Positions 1 to 7,601 of a DNA stretch of 31,086 bases are shown here, in pieces. The stretch is taken from NCBI GenBank assembly GCA_003598085.1, contig QZKU01000056.1, positions 1 to 31,086 on the forward strand, read 5' to 3'. The position numbers were made by a program, and so were the translations under genes. The notes beneath the pieces were generated by a model. It was not told where the DNA came from. It was given only the letters and a program-made list of their open reading frames with translations, and ran no database searches. Position 1 is the first letter of the stretch; the number at the start of each line of letters is the position of its first letter. Source of the stretch: Candidatus Abyssobacteria bacterium SURF_5. Lineage in GTDB: Bacteria > Abyssobacteria > SURF-5.

Positions 1-73
1 TCCAGGTCCTCCTGATTAGAATGGGTGGCTACTGCCCGTGGTGCCAGACGAGATTTCCACGATTTGACAGCTC

Positions 74-758
74 TTAACTACTTAACTTAGTATAATTAAT
101 GCACAAGCCGCAAGGATGCTTATATCCCAGTTGCGGCCGGAATTGTTCTCTTCTACGACTGCAAAGGAAAGGGGCGATCATGCTCTTTCTTTCCAGACCT
201 GCGCGCCAGTCCGCGCCCTTGATAGCTCCATAAGGACATGCCCTCACACATGCAGCGCATTGGCCGCATCTGCTTTGGGTCACTGGTTTACCGAAGGGCA
301 TGAAAGATTTTGTTAACACAGGGCATGAAAGATTTTGTTAACACTGTTGCCAGGCGAAGACCGCAGCCCAACTCTGCGGACACGAATAGTGCATTTTTTC
401 CGATCCATCCTAATCCTGCCTTCGTAGCAGCCAATTTATGCGGGAAATCGCTCAGCAGGCCCGGCAGGTTCTTGGAAATTGGGGGAATCCATGCTGTGGA
501 TCCCTTTTTCTGCAGGTAATCTCCGCAGACTTCCAGAATTCGTTTCATTCTGTCCTTAGTATCCTGAAGATGTCTCTCAAAGGCGTCCACGTCTGTTTCG
601 CAGTTATCAAGAATCCCCCGGTCGTAAGATATCCCGATAGAAACGGCGGTCAGATATATTTCGCCGTGAAAAGCCATATCCGACACGTCGGCAAAACCGA
701 CGAGGTTTGCACCGGATTCCAAGAGAATCGATTTCAGTTCTTTCTGAGTGGCATCCAT
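74..758 (-). pseudogene. Broken 4Fe-4S double-cluster protein (epoxyqueuosine-reductase-like)
   Basis: Two minus-strand reading frames (288-758 and 74-319) are halves of one iron-sulfur protein. The first half has the family's N-terminal region and the block AGLGWIGKNALFV; the second has CGQCAACVRACPYGAI, a CX2CX2CX3CP 4Fe-4S motif. Both halves contain LTKSFMP because a 25-bp unit (296-320) is repeated in tandem (321-345). Since 25 is not a multiple of three, the frame is lost; removing one copy rejoins the halves as about 219 residues. The second cluster motif stops at CGLC and runs into an unrelated tail and a stop at 74-76, so the C-terminus also looks lost. It follows the ACT gene by 25 nt, and the ATG at 758 has no good Shine-Dalgarno. 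The family includes queuosine-tRNA and corrinoid-linked reductases; the role here is unknown. An assembly error at the repeat could mimic the frameshift. Confidence 0.8.
296..345. repeat. 25-bp tandem duplication, frame-breaking
   Basis: Positions 296-320 and 321-345 are identical except for the last base (a versus t). The direct duplication lies inside the Fe-S gene and adds 25 nt, which explains why LTKSFMP appears at the end of one frame and the start of the next. It looks recent, as only one base differs. Confidence 0.95.
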
Positions 759-783
759 AGCGACGGGAAATTTTGAGGCATCG

Positions 784-1305
784 TCATAAGAAACTCAGGT
801 CCAGATTCATATCGGCGGCGAGGGCGGAGAGTTCTTCTTTCACTTTCACGATGGATTCTTCGGCGGGCACGGCTGCGTCCAGCAGGAGATCGAAAAGCGG
901 AGTCCCGGAAAGCGGGGCGCTGGTAACCTTTGTTTCGAGCGAATGGATATTGACGTTGTGCCGGTGCAGGATTGCGACCACCCGCTGAACGATTCCCGGA
1001 TGGTCCATCGCGATGACTTCCATCCGCAACGGCAGTTCCGGATGGTGCGGGAGCAAGGCGGGGTCGTCAGCTTCATGCAGCGACACTTCGAATCCCGAGC
1101 CGGCCAGTTCCGGGATTCCTCCTCTGATCGCGCTGATGTGCTCTTCCGGGCAGGAGAACAGCGTCATGATGGAAAATCGTCCGCCCATGGCGGCCATGCG
1201 GCTATCTTCGATGTTGGCGCCCCGCGTGAAAAGGAAACTGGAGACCTCGTCGACGATTCCGGGCCGGTCCTTGCCGACCAGGAAGAGGATCATATACTTT
1301 TTCAT
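784..1305 (-). CDS. Double ACT-domain protein, GcvR-like regulator
   Basis: A 173-residue protein made of two ACT domains: residues 1-75 open with MILFLVGKDRPGIVDEV and residues 90-170 open with MEVIAMDHPGIVQRVV. The DRPGIV/DHPGIV signatures mark the ligand-binding loops of ACT domains, which usually sense amino acids. Tandem ACT proteins of this size resemble GcvR, the E. coli glycine cleavage repressor partner, and position directly after gcvPB supports a role linked to glycine. The start is set at the ATG at 1303-1305 because GGAG lies about 9 nt upstream; an upstream in-frame start would overlap gcvPB and adds low-complexity residues. GcvR acts by binding the activator GcvA, and no GcvA-like gene is in this window, so a regulatory role is inferred. 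A formyltetrahydrofolate-deformylase-type ACT module is less likely because no catalytic domain follows. Confidence 0.85.
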   Translation of the reverse strand: MKKYMILFLVGKDRPGIVDEVSSFLFTRGANIEDSRMAAMGGRFSIMTLFSCPEEHISAIRGGIPELAGSGFEVSLHEADDPALLPHHPELPLRMEVIAMDHPGIVQRVVAILHRHNVNIHSLETKVTSAPLSGTPLFDLLLDAAVPAEESIVKVKEELSALAADMNLDLSFL

Positions 1306-1354
1306 CTGTCCGGCTCCACGTAGTGCTAATGAATTGCCTCTTGCGGCAACGGCC

Positions 1355-2809
1355 TCAGCCGCCGAGGCATGGGTGTCGCGCCGCGGACGTCTCGTCAAGC
1401 CGTCTCACCTTGGTACGCCCGGGAGCACGGCGCAACTGGTCGGGATACTGCTCGGCCTCGACGGCAACTGTTTTGAAGGCCTCGATGAAGGCGTCGATGG
1501 TCTCTTTCGATTCAGTCTCAGTCGGCTCGATCATGATTGCGCCGTCCACCACCAGCGGGAAATAAACCGTCGGCGGATGAAACCCATAATCGATCAACCG
1601 CTTCACCATGTCGAGAGTGGTGACCTTGTGCTTCTTTTGCAGCTTGTCCGAGAACACGCATTCATGCATGCAGGGCCTATCGTACGCGAGGTGAAGCGTT
1701 CCCTTCAGACGTTCCTTGATGTAGTTCGCATTGAGTACGGCGAGCTCGCTGACACGCTTCAGATCGGCGCCCATGCTGAGAATATAGGCGTGCGCCCGCA
1801 CCATGATCGAGAAATTTCCGTAAAACGAGTGCAGCTTGCCGATGGAATCGGGAAAATCGCTCGAGAGCGCATACGATCCTTTGCGCTCGACCACGCGCGG
1901 CACGGGGAGAAACGGCTCGAGATGTTTCCTCACGCAAATGGGGCCGGCGCCGGGTCCGCCGCCTCCATGAGGAGTCGAGAATGTTTTGTGCAGATTCAGG
2001 TGCAATACGTCGACGCCGATTTCGCCCATCCGCACGATTCCCATGACGGCATTCATGTTCGCGCCGTCGCAATAGACGAGGCCGCCTTTGCGGTGTACGA
2101 TTTCGGCGATCTGCTTTATATGTTCCTCAAACAACCCAAGCGTATTCGGATTGGTTACCATGATGCCGGCGGTCTGATCGTCCATCGCTTCGGCAATTGA
2201 TTCGGGAGAGAGGATTCCGTTCTCGTTCGATTTTACTGGAATCGGCTCATACCCGCACAGCGCTGCGCTGGCGGGGTTCGTGCCGTGGGCGGTATCCGGA
2301 ATAATGATTTTTGTACGGCGGCCGCATTTCTTCTTGTGGTAGGCATGAATGAGCAGCATGCCGGCCAGTTCGCCTTGCGCCCCCGCCGCCGGCTGGAGAG
2401 AGACGGCCTGCATCCCGGTGATTTCTGCAAGAAGGCGTTCCAATTCCGACATCACCTTCAGCGCGCCTTGAGAAAGCGAATCCGGCGAAAGAGGATGCAA
2501 TTCGGCGAATCCTCTGAAGGCGGCCAATTTCTCATGCAGTTTGGGGTTGTACTTCATCGTGCATGAGCCAAGGGGATACATCCCGCTGTCCACTCCGAAA
2601 TTCCACTGGGAGAGGCGTGTGTAATGACGGACGATCTCGGGCTCGCTCAATTCCGGAAAATCGGGTGGGTCGCCCGCAACGGCATTATCTATTTGCCGGC
2701 GTTCGACGTCGCGCCGGGGCAGGTCCGCGGCGCACCGCCCGGGTTTTCCCATCTCCCATAACGGCGGCTCGTTGAAAACCAGGCCGGTGGCTCCGGGAAA
2801 AGTAGTCAT
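1355..2809 (-). CDS. gcvPB: Glycine dehydrogenase (decarboxylating) subunit 2
   Basis: This is the C-terminal half of the split P-protein of the glycine cleavage system, 484 residues, the usual size. With GcvPA it decarboxylates glycine using pyridoxal phosphate and passes the aminomethyl group to lipoyl-GcvH in the cytoplasm. The PLP-binding lysine is Lys275 in LNLHKTFSTPHGGGGPGAG, followed by the glycine-rich loop; PDTAHGTNPASAA (residues 171-183) and YPLGSCTMKYNPK (78-90) are further family signatures. Its ATG overlaps the gcvPA stop by 4 nt (ATGA, 2806-2809), so translation is probably coupled. The C-terminal 20 or so residues are arginine-rich and unlike the core. The split PA/PB form is typical of Gram-positives, archaea and many candidate phyla rather than enterobacteria. 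Confidence 0.97.
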   Translation of the reverse strand: MTTFPGATGLVFNEPPLWEMGKPGRCAADLPRRDVERRQIDNAVAGDPPDFPELSEPEIVRHYTRLSQWNFGVDSGMYPLGSCTMKYNPKLHEKLAAFRGFAELHPLSPDSLSQGALKVMSELERLLAEITGMQAVSLQPAAGAQGELAGMLLIHAYHKKKCGRRTKIIIPDTAHGTNPASAALCGYEPIPVKSNENGILSPESIAEAMDDQTAGIMVTNPNTLGLFEEHIKQIAEIVHRKGGLVYCDGANMNAVMGIVRMGEIGVDVLHLNLHKTFSTPHGGGGPGAGPICVRKHLEPFLPVPRVVERKGSYALSSDFPDSIGKLHSFYGNFSIMVRAHAYILSMGADLKRVSELAVLNANYIKERLKGTLHLAYDRPCMHECVFSDKLQKKHKVTTLDMVKRLIDYGFHPPTVYFPLVVDGAIMIEPTETESKETIDAFIEAFKTVAVEAEQYPDQLRRAPGRTKVRRLDETSAARHPCLGG

Positions 2810-4131
2810 CGTCCGACCTCCTCAGCGAGCGCATCCAGATCCGAGCGGGATTTCGTCTCTGTGACGCAGAGCAGGTGATGGTCCTTCAGTTCCGGATAAT
2901 AGGCATCGAGCGGGAGTCCGGCGAGCACTTTCCTTTCGAGAAGCCGGCGATAATCGCCAGGATTGGGGAAGCGCACGACAAATTCATTGAAAGTCGGGCC
3001 GGAGAAAGGAAGCTCGCACCCTTTCTCGCGCAGCCGGTCTTTGAGATATTCCGCCTTATCATGGTTCAACTGAGCCATTTCCCGGAAACCCGTTTTTCCG
3101 AGTGTAGCCATGTACATCGCCGCCGCCAGCGCACACAGACTGCTGTTGGTGCAAATGTTGGACGTTGCTTTTTGCCGGCGGATGTGCTGTTCGCGGGTGG
3201 CGAGCGTCAAGACATATCCGCCTCGCCCTTCCACATCCTGGGCGCGTCCGACGAGGCGTCCGGGCATGTTGCGAACGTACTGCATCTTTGAGGCAAATAT
3301 CCCCAGTCCCGGCCCTCCGAATGACTGCGGGATACCGAGGCTTTGTCCTTCGCCGCAAGCGATATCCGCGCCGTACTTACCGGGCGGTTTCAGGATTCCA
3401 TATGCGAGCGGCTCCGTAAAAGAGACGATCAACAGAGCGTCATGCGCTCTTGCCGCTTCGGCGGCGGAATCCAGGTCTTCGATCACGCCGAAGAAGTTGG
3501 GCGATTGAACGACCACAGCAGCAACTTCACCGGCTTGCTGAAGAGAAGAGTAGTCGGTGCGGCCGTCAGAAAGATGAGGAAGTTCGATCGCGCTGTAGCC
3601 CGTGGGCGCAAAATACGTCTGCGCCACTCTCCGATAATGAGGGTGAATCGACCGGGAAATCGCCACAGTTGGTTTCTTCGTGATTCGAATGGACATCAGC
3701 AACGCTTCGGCCAGCGAGGAGGCGCCGTCGTAGAGCGAGGCATTCGCCACTTCCATTTGCATCAGCCTGGCTGTGAGCGTTTGATATTCATAGATTGCCT
3801 GAAGAGTTCCCTGGCTGATCTCGGGTTGATATGGAGTGTAGGCGGTGTAGAATTCCGAACGAGAGAGCAGCTGCCTGTTTGATTCCGGGATGAAGTGGTC
3901 GTAGCTGCCCGCTCCAATGAAGGAGGAGAATCCTTGGGCGGCGGCGGTTGTATTGGAAAGGAGTTCGAAATAACCCTCGAGCTCCCACTCATTCAGCGGT
4001 TCGGGAAGCGTGAGCGGTCCGCGAAGGCGGCAGTCATCCGGTATCGGAGAGAACAGTTCTTCCAGCGAACGCACGCCGATAACTGCGAGCATGGCAGCTA
4101 CGTCGCTGTCGGTATGAGGCAAGTATCGCAT
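2806..4131 (-). CDS. gcvPA: Glycine dehydrogenase (decarboxylating) subunit 1
   Basis: The N-terminal half of the split P-protein, 441 residues, normal for the family. It opens with MRYLPHTDSDVAAMLAVIG, the standard GcvPA start, and has IGAGSYDHFIP (about residues 92-102), YTPYQPEISQGTLQAIYEYQ (115-134) and the FGGPGLGIFA loop. It pairs with GcvPB to form the PLP enzyme; the PLP lysine itself sits in GcvPB. The gene begins directly after the gcvH stop codon with no gap (4131/4132) and overlaps gcvPB at its end, so the two subunits should be made together. Confidence 0.97.
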   Translation of the reverse strand: MRYLPHTDSDVAAMLAVIGVRSLEELFSPIPDDCRLRGPLTLPEPLNEWELEGYFELLSNTTAAAQGFSSFIGAGSYDHFIPESNRQLLSRSEFYTAYTPYQPEISQGTLQAIYEYQTLTARLMQMEVANASLYDGASSLAEALLMSIRITKKPTVAISRSIHPHYRRVAQTYFAPTGYSAIELPHLSDGRTDYSSLQQAGEVAAVVVQSPNFFGVIEDLDSAAEAARAHDALLIVSFTEPLAYGILKPPGKYGADIACGEGQSLGIPQSFGGPGLGIFASKMQYVRNMPGRLVGRAQDVEGRGGYVLTLATREQHIRRQKATSNICTNSSLCALAAAMYMATLGKTGFREMAQLNHDKAEYLKDRLREKGCELPFSGPTFNEFVVRFPNPGDYRRLLERKVLAGLPLDAYYPELKDHHLLCVTETKSRSDLDALAEEVGR

Positions 4132-4536
4132 TTATTCCGTTCCCTCAAGCATCTTCCGATAATCGTCCTTCGTCATCAGGTCGTCATATTCTGACACATC
4201 GAGCGCCTTCACTTCTATTATCCATCCCCTGCCGTAGGGGTCTTGATTTATAGAACCGGGCGACTCCTCGAGGAGATTGTTGACGGCAACGACTGTTCCA
4301 CTGACGGGTGTCAGCATCTCGGAGGCCGCCTTTGTCGATTCTACAGTTCCGAATTCCTCCCCCTGATGGAGAATATCGCCGATCTCGGGCAGCTCAACGA
4401 AAGTGATATCCCCGAGCCGATCCTGGGCGTAATCTGAAATGCCGACTCGTATATGATTTCCCTCCAGGCGCGCCCATTCGTGATCGGTGGAATATCGGAC
4501 ATCGTCCGGCAGCTTCAACTCATCAAGTTCTTTCAT
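4132..4536 (-). CDS. gcvH: Glycine cleavage system H protein
   Basis: A 134-residue lipoyl carrier protein that shuttles the aminomethyl group from P- to T-protein and is reoxidised by lipoamide dehydrogenase. The lipoylation site is Lys69 in GTVESTKAASEMLTPVSG; the more common form reads ESVKAAS, so a threonine replaces the residue before the lysine. The N-terminal YSTDHEWARLEG and VGISDYAQDRLGDI segments are characteristic. GAGGAG lies just upstream of the ATG. It sits 11 nt after gcvT. No lipoamide dehydrogenase or lipoate ligase gene is in the window, so the L-protein must be supplied elsewhere. Confidence 0.97.
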   Translation of the reverse strand: MKELDELKLPDDVRYSTDHEWARLEGNHIRVGISDYAQDRLGDITFVELPEIGDILHQGEEFGTVESTKAASEMLTPVSGTVVAVNNLLEESPGSINQDPYGRGWIIEVKALDVSEYDDLMTKDDYRKMLEGTE

Positions 4537-4547
4537 TCGTTCTCCTC

Positions 4548-5822
4548 CTACTCTCCAAGGAAATGCTTCATGGGAAGCCGGGCGGTGCGGTCGGGTCGAA
4601 TGTCCTTAACTATCTCGACAGGAATTTCCCGCCGCTTGTCCCGTAAAACCACGTGAGTTCCGGGTTCCAGCCGGGAGCGCACTTTTGCAAAGCCGCAGCA
4701 CAAGCCCAGCGGATTGAAGTTTTGAGGTCTTTGGGGACTGGCGACGCTGCAGATGGCCCCGTTAACCCGGCCGATGGCCAGATCGGCGACACACGTCAGC
4801 GCGAGACCGATCTCATTTCCATCAGATCCGATACCGAGCGCCGGGTCGCCGATGGAGGCCTTACGCGGGTCGAACCCCACGAATGCAAGTGTATGATCGG
4901 ACGCCTCACGCAACTGCAGAACGATATCACCAATGAATTGTTTCGTAAACGTCAGCCCATCTTCCGCGAACGGCAGCGCGAACAGCCACGGATGATTGAT
5001 GTACGGCCATGAGCCGATATCTTGCCCGCTGAGCGGCAGGACGGCGCCCGCACGCAGAGAATCGCGGGCCGCAAGACCGCAGGGAAGAAGGCCGAATTCC
5101 TCGCCCGCCTCAAGAAGGGTTTCCCAAATTTCGAGCGCATCGGCCGGATTGACAAACAATTCGAACCCGAACTCGCCGGTATAGCCTGTACGCGAGAGCA
5201 AGATCTGTCGGGCGCGCGCGAGCCGGACCCCCGAAAAGCCGGCGGCTTTTTCATAAGTTCCCTTAAAGCTGAAATAGACCATACTGCGCAAAAGCGCCGG
5301 ACCATCCGCCAACACTTTTGCCAGGATGCGCGCTGAGTGCGGTCCCTGAAGGTCGATTTTCGCCATCTTTTCGGAAACGTCCGCAACGCCAGCAGACCGG
5401 GCGGCCGAATATCTTTGAAGATGATCGCCCACTGCCGCCGCCATTCCCGCATTCACAATCACAAGATAATCCTGCGAAGTGAGCTGATAGACAATGGCGT
5501 CATCTATGGTTTCGCCGCGTTCGTTCAAAAAGACGCCGTACACGCACCTGCCGGGAGTGAGCGGGGCTTTCCCGCCGCCCAGGCATCTTTCCAGATCCTT
5601 TGTGAAACACGACTGGAGCAGGTGGAAGGCGTCACGCCCGGTCACGCTGAGGGCGCCCATATGGCCTGTATCAAAAATACCGGCGGCGGTGATGACCGAC
5701 AGATGCTCCTTCTTGGCGCCGGATGCATACCACAGCGGCATATCCCAGCCATGGAATTTCGCTATGTTGGCGCCGTGCGCTGCATGCCACGGAAAGAGAG
5801 ATGTTCGTCTGTTCTCAGCCAT
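4548..5822 (-). CDS. gcvT: Aminomethyltransferase (T-protein)
   Basis: First gene of the glycine cleavage operon. T-protein releases ammonia from the aminomethyl-lipoyl arm and gives 5,10-methylene-tetrahydrofolate. Signatures: HAAHGANIAKFHGWDMPLWY near the start, GIFDTGHMGALSVTGRDA (about residues 48-65), the folate/acid loop ERGETIDDAIVYQL, and RTGYTGEFGFELF in the middle. At 424 residues it is longer than the common 360-370, with extra sequence in the C-terminal half including a cysteine pair (LGLCCGF), so some function outside the standard enzyme cannot be fully excluded. Operon position makes true T-protein by far the best reading. The ATG at 5822 follows AAAGGG about 14 nt upstream, a loose spacing. 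Confidence 0.93.
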   Translation of the reverse strand: MAENRRTSLFPWHAAHGANIAKFHGWDMPLWYASGAKKEHLSVITAAGIFDTGHMGALSVTGRDAFHLLQSCFTKDLERCLGGGKAPLTPGRCVYGVFLNERGETIDDAIVYQLTSQDYLVIVNAGMAAAVGDHLQRYSAARSAGVADVSEKMAKIDLQGPHSARILAKVLADGPALLRSMVYFSFKGTYEKAAGFSGVRLARARQILLSRTGYTGEFGFELFVNPADALEIWETLLEAGEEFGLLPCGLAARDSLRAGAVLPLSGQDIGSWPYINHPWLFALPFAEDGLTFTKQFIGDIVLQLREASDHTLAFVGFDPRKASIGDPALGIGSDGNEIGLALTCVADLAIGRVNGAICSVASPQRPQNFNPLGLCCGFAKVRSRLEPGTHVVLRDKRREIPVEIVKDIRPDRTARLPMKHFLGE

Positions 5823-5856
5823 ATAAATTCGACCGACCCTTTCTTATCCTGAAAAG

Positions 5857-5884
5857 AGTATGCCACTGTCGGCATTTTTGTCAA
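5857..5884 (-). promoter_or_regulatory. Promoter of the gcv operon with embedded palindrome
   Basis: On the minus strand TTGACA (5879-5884) and CATACT (5857-5862) are spaced by 16 nt, a good sigma70-type promoter about 35 nt upstream of gcvT. The spacer carries the inverted repeat ATGCC-N6-GGCAT (5860-5875), which reaches into the -10 box, so a bound repressor would block transcription. No glycine riboswitch fold was recognised in the leader. Confidence 0.65.
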
Positions 5885-6102
5885 ATACTTTCATTCCACG
5901 AGGCGGCGCGAAATTTAATTTTATGAGAGGGAACCCGCCGGGGGAATTCATGCTTGAAGTGGAAGAGGGGTGGCCGGAGGCGAGGCATCAGCAAAAAATT
6001 AATTCTCATCTTAGGCATAAAAAATGCTCTTCCTTTCGGGAAGGCGCGGGAAAATCCCCGCACTGCCCGTTTACCCTGTATTTATCTGCTGGGCGTACAA
6101 AA

Positions 6103-6130
6103 TTGAACCCGAAAAGTGTCGAAATATGAT
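6103..6130 (+). promoter_or_regulatory. Promoter of the HDOD gene
   Basis: TTGAAC (6103-6108), a 16-nt spacer and TATGAT (6125-6130) form a plausible sigma70 promoter about 57 nt upstream of the HDOD start. Together with the gcv promoter it accounts for most of the divergent 364-nt gap (5823-6186); the rest (5890-6100) holds only small GC hairpins near 6029-6062 and no gene I can support. Confidence 0.55.
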
Positions 6131-6186
6131 TGTCCAACGAGAAGGGACAATGCGGAGCGGGCAGAAAAGCATGAGGAGTTGGGATT

Positions 6187-7056
6187 GTGAATCGAAAGGA
6201 TGAAATCATATCCAGAATTTCAACCATAAAAGCGATGCCCCCGGCGGCAGTCGAAGTGGCGCGGCTGCTCCAGAGCCCGGAAACGAACATAAAGGAAATC
6301 GTCAAGGCGATTGAATTCGATCCCGGAATGGCGGCTAACATATTGCGCATGGCCAACTCAGCCTACTACGGCTGTTCCGATCGAATATCCTCGATCCGAG
6401 ACGCAATAGTCCGGCTGGGGACTAACCGCATCTTTCAAATGATTGTCTCATGGGCTTTCTCTCCCATGGCACAGCAAGAGATTCCGGGTTACGGCCTGCC
6501 GGCGGGGCAACTGTGGGAGCATGCGATTGCTGTCGCCGTTGGAGGTGAGGAGTTGGCAGCCGATCTGAATTTGAAGACGCCGGCGCACATGTTCACTGCA
6601 GGTCTTTTGCACGACATTGGGAAGGTTGTATTGGGCAGCTTCATCCAAATTGACATTGACTTGATTCAGAAGGTGGTTTCAGAGGAGAAGGTATCTTTCG
6701 AAGTGGCCGAACAGGAAATTCTGGGCATAGACCATGCCGAAACCGGCGCGGCGCTGCTGGAGACGTGGAATTTGCCGCCGTCCGTTGTCGAGGTTTGCCG
6801 GTGGCATCATCAACCGGAATGGCATTCAGGTGAAATGCTCGCAGTCGACCTGGTTCATGTCGCGGACACAATGTGCCTTATGGGCGGAATAGGAGCGGGC
6901 ATCGATGCGGCTTATTATAACACCTCCGCCGAAGTCAGCGAGAGATTGAAGCTGTCCGCTCTCGCGACCGAAGAAATTATCTCTCAGATTCTGAAGAAAC
7001 TCCACGAGGTGCGCGAGTTATTTTCAGATAACGGGAGCACCAAGAAGAGGCACTGA
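6187..7056 (+). CDS. HDOD-domain signalling protein
   Basis: A 289-residue protein that is almost entirely an HDOD domain, a relative of HD-type phosphodiesterases found in bacterial signalling and motility control. The N-terminal part (residues 10-95) has the signature LPP-like KAMPPAAVEVARLLQ, FDPGMAANILRMANSAYYG and IRDAIVRLGTNRIFQM. Unlike many HDOD proteins, which have lost the metal-binding pair, this one keeps HD at residues 142-143 (LLHDIGK) plus conserved histidines in EHAIA and WHHQPEW, so weak hydrolase activity is possible. The start is GTG at 6187 with GAGGAG 8 nt upstream. It stands alone in a single-gene unit. No receiver or GGDEF domain is attached, so its input is unknown. 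Confidence 0.9.
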   Translation: MNRKDEIISRISTIKAMPPAAVEVARLLQSPETNIKEIVKAIEFDPGMAANILRMANSAYYGCSDRISSIRDAIVRLGTNRIFQMIVSWAFSPMAQQEIPGYGLPAGQLWEHAIAVAVGGEELAADLNLKTPAHMFTAGLLHDIGKVVLGSFIQIDIDLIQKVVSEEKVSFEVAEQEILGIDHAETGAALLETWNLPPSVVEVCRWHHQPEWHSGEMLAVDLVHVADTMCLMGGIGAGIDAAYYNTSAEVSERLKLSALATEEIISQILKKLHEVRELFSDNGSTKKRH

Positions 7057-7195
7057 TTATCAGACCTTCCTTCGGTTCCCCCGCCTCTTCGAATGATCGG
7101 AGAGGTGGCCGAGGGCGTGAATGTTGAAGAGCAGGACAGGATGAGAGGTCAGATGCCGGAAGGTATAAATTCAACAGAAAGAACAAACAGGAAGA

Positions 7196-7234
7196 CCTGA
7201 GGCCGGATAATTTCTCAGATATTCCGGTCTCAGG
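7196..7234. repeat. Inverted repeat / stem-loop between convergent genes
   Basis: Arms 7196-7207 (CCTGAGGCCGGA) and 7223-7234 (TCCGGTCTCAGG) are complementary except for one position that can pair as G-U in RNA. The loop is 15 nt. There is no run of T on either side, so it is not a classical intrinsic terminator. It lies between the HDOD gene and rpsU, which face each other. Confidence 0.6.
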
Positions 7235-7245
7235 CCGAAATTTAA

Positions 7246-7286
7246 TATGAGGGGGACAGATTCACGCGCCGAAGGCGCCCCTCATA
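7246..7286. repeat. Nested palindrome, REP-like
   Basis: Outer arms TATGAGGG (7246-7253) and CCCTCATA (7279-7286) enclose an inner hairpin GCGCC-GAA-GGCGC (7266-7278), with an asymmetric bulge containing GGACAGATTC. The structure lies downstream of rpsU. Structured GGGGACAGA-type elements between genes are reminiscent of dispersed palindromes, but copy number in the genome is unknown, so REP identity is only a suggestion. Confidence 0.45.
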
Positions 7287-7341
7287 ATGCAGGACGTTGA
7301 ACAGGCTTTGCCAGATTTCATGCTGAACCTTTGGGAATCGG

Positions 7342-7515
7342 TTATCTGCTCCGTCTCTTGCGACTGGCCTTGATCGCTTTCTTGCGTCTGCGTTCTTTTT
7401 GAGGCATGAAGTGCTTGCGATCCTTGAGGCGCCTTTGATCACCATCTTCCGAAAGTTTTCTCTTCAGTTGCCGTAGCGCTTTGTCGACATCGCCTTCAAC
7501 AAAAACTTCAACCAT
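7342..7515 (-). CDS. rpsU: 30S ribosomal protein bS21
   Basis: A 57-residue, very basic protein starting MVEVFVEGDVDKALRQLKRK and containing RRLKDRKHFMPQKERRRKKA, the bS21 pattern. bS21 sits on the 30S platform near the anti-Shine-Dalgarno region and aids translation initiation. The start at 7513-7515 gives the family's standard N-terminus and length. It is the second gene behind the RRM protein on the same strand with an 86-nt gap and no promoter seen between them. An S21 gene placed after a cold-inducible RRM gene is a known arrangement in cyanobacteria, so co-regulation is likely. The overlapping frame at 7242-7445 is not a gene. Confidence 0.93.
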   Translation of the reverse strand: MVEVFVEGDVDKALRQLKRKLSEDGDQRRLKDRKHFMPQKERRRKKAIKASRKRRSR

Positions 7516-7601
7516 TCAGTCATCTTCCTTTCCATAATTTATTTAAGACATCCAAAGCATTTCTGCCGGGAGGCTCTTCGATTCCGCCGTCCCTGGTTCA
7601 C

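Noticed and set aside
64-96. TTGACA and TATAAT hexamers on the plus strand
   Set aside because: Spacing is 21 nt, too long for a sigma70 promoter, and no plus-strand gene follows.
1013-2200. Long plus-strand open frame antisense to gcvPB
   Set aside because: Low-complexity translation with no family signature, no Shine-Dalgarno, and it mirrors a well-supported gene. The same applies to frames at 14028-15425 (plus), 11479-12657 (minus) and 17067-18590 (minus).
5823-6186. Possible glycine riboswitch upstream of gcvT
   Set aside because: The leader between the predicted promoter and gcvT is only about 25-30 nt, too short, and no conserved aptamer core was seen.
7099-7113. GGAGAGGTGGCCGAG, like the 5' end of a tRNA-Ser
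   Set aside because: No anticodon arm, T-loop sequence or matching 3' acceptor strand follows within 100 nt.
7242-7445. 67-residue minus-strand open frame
   Set aside because: It overlaps rpsU in another frame and has no recognisable product.
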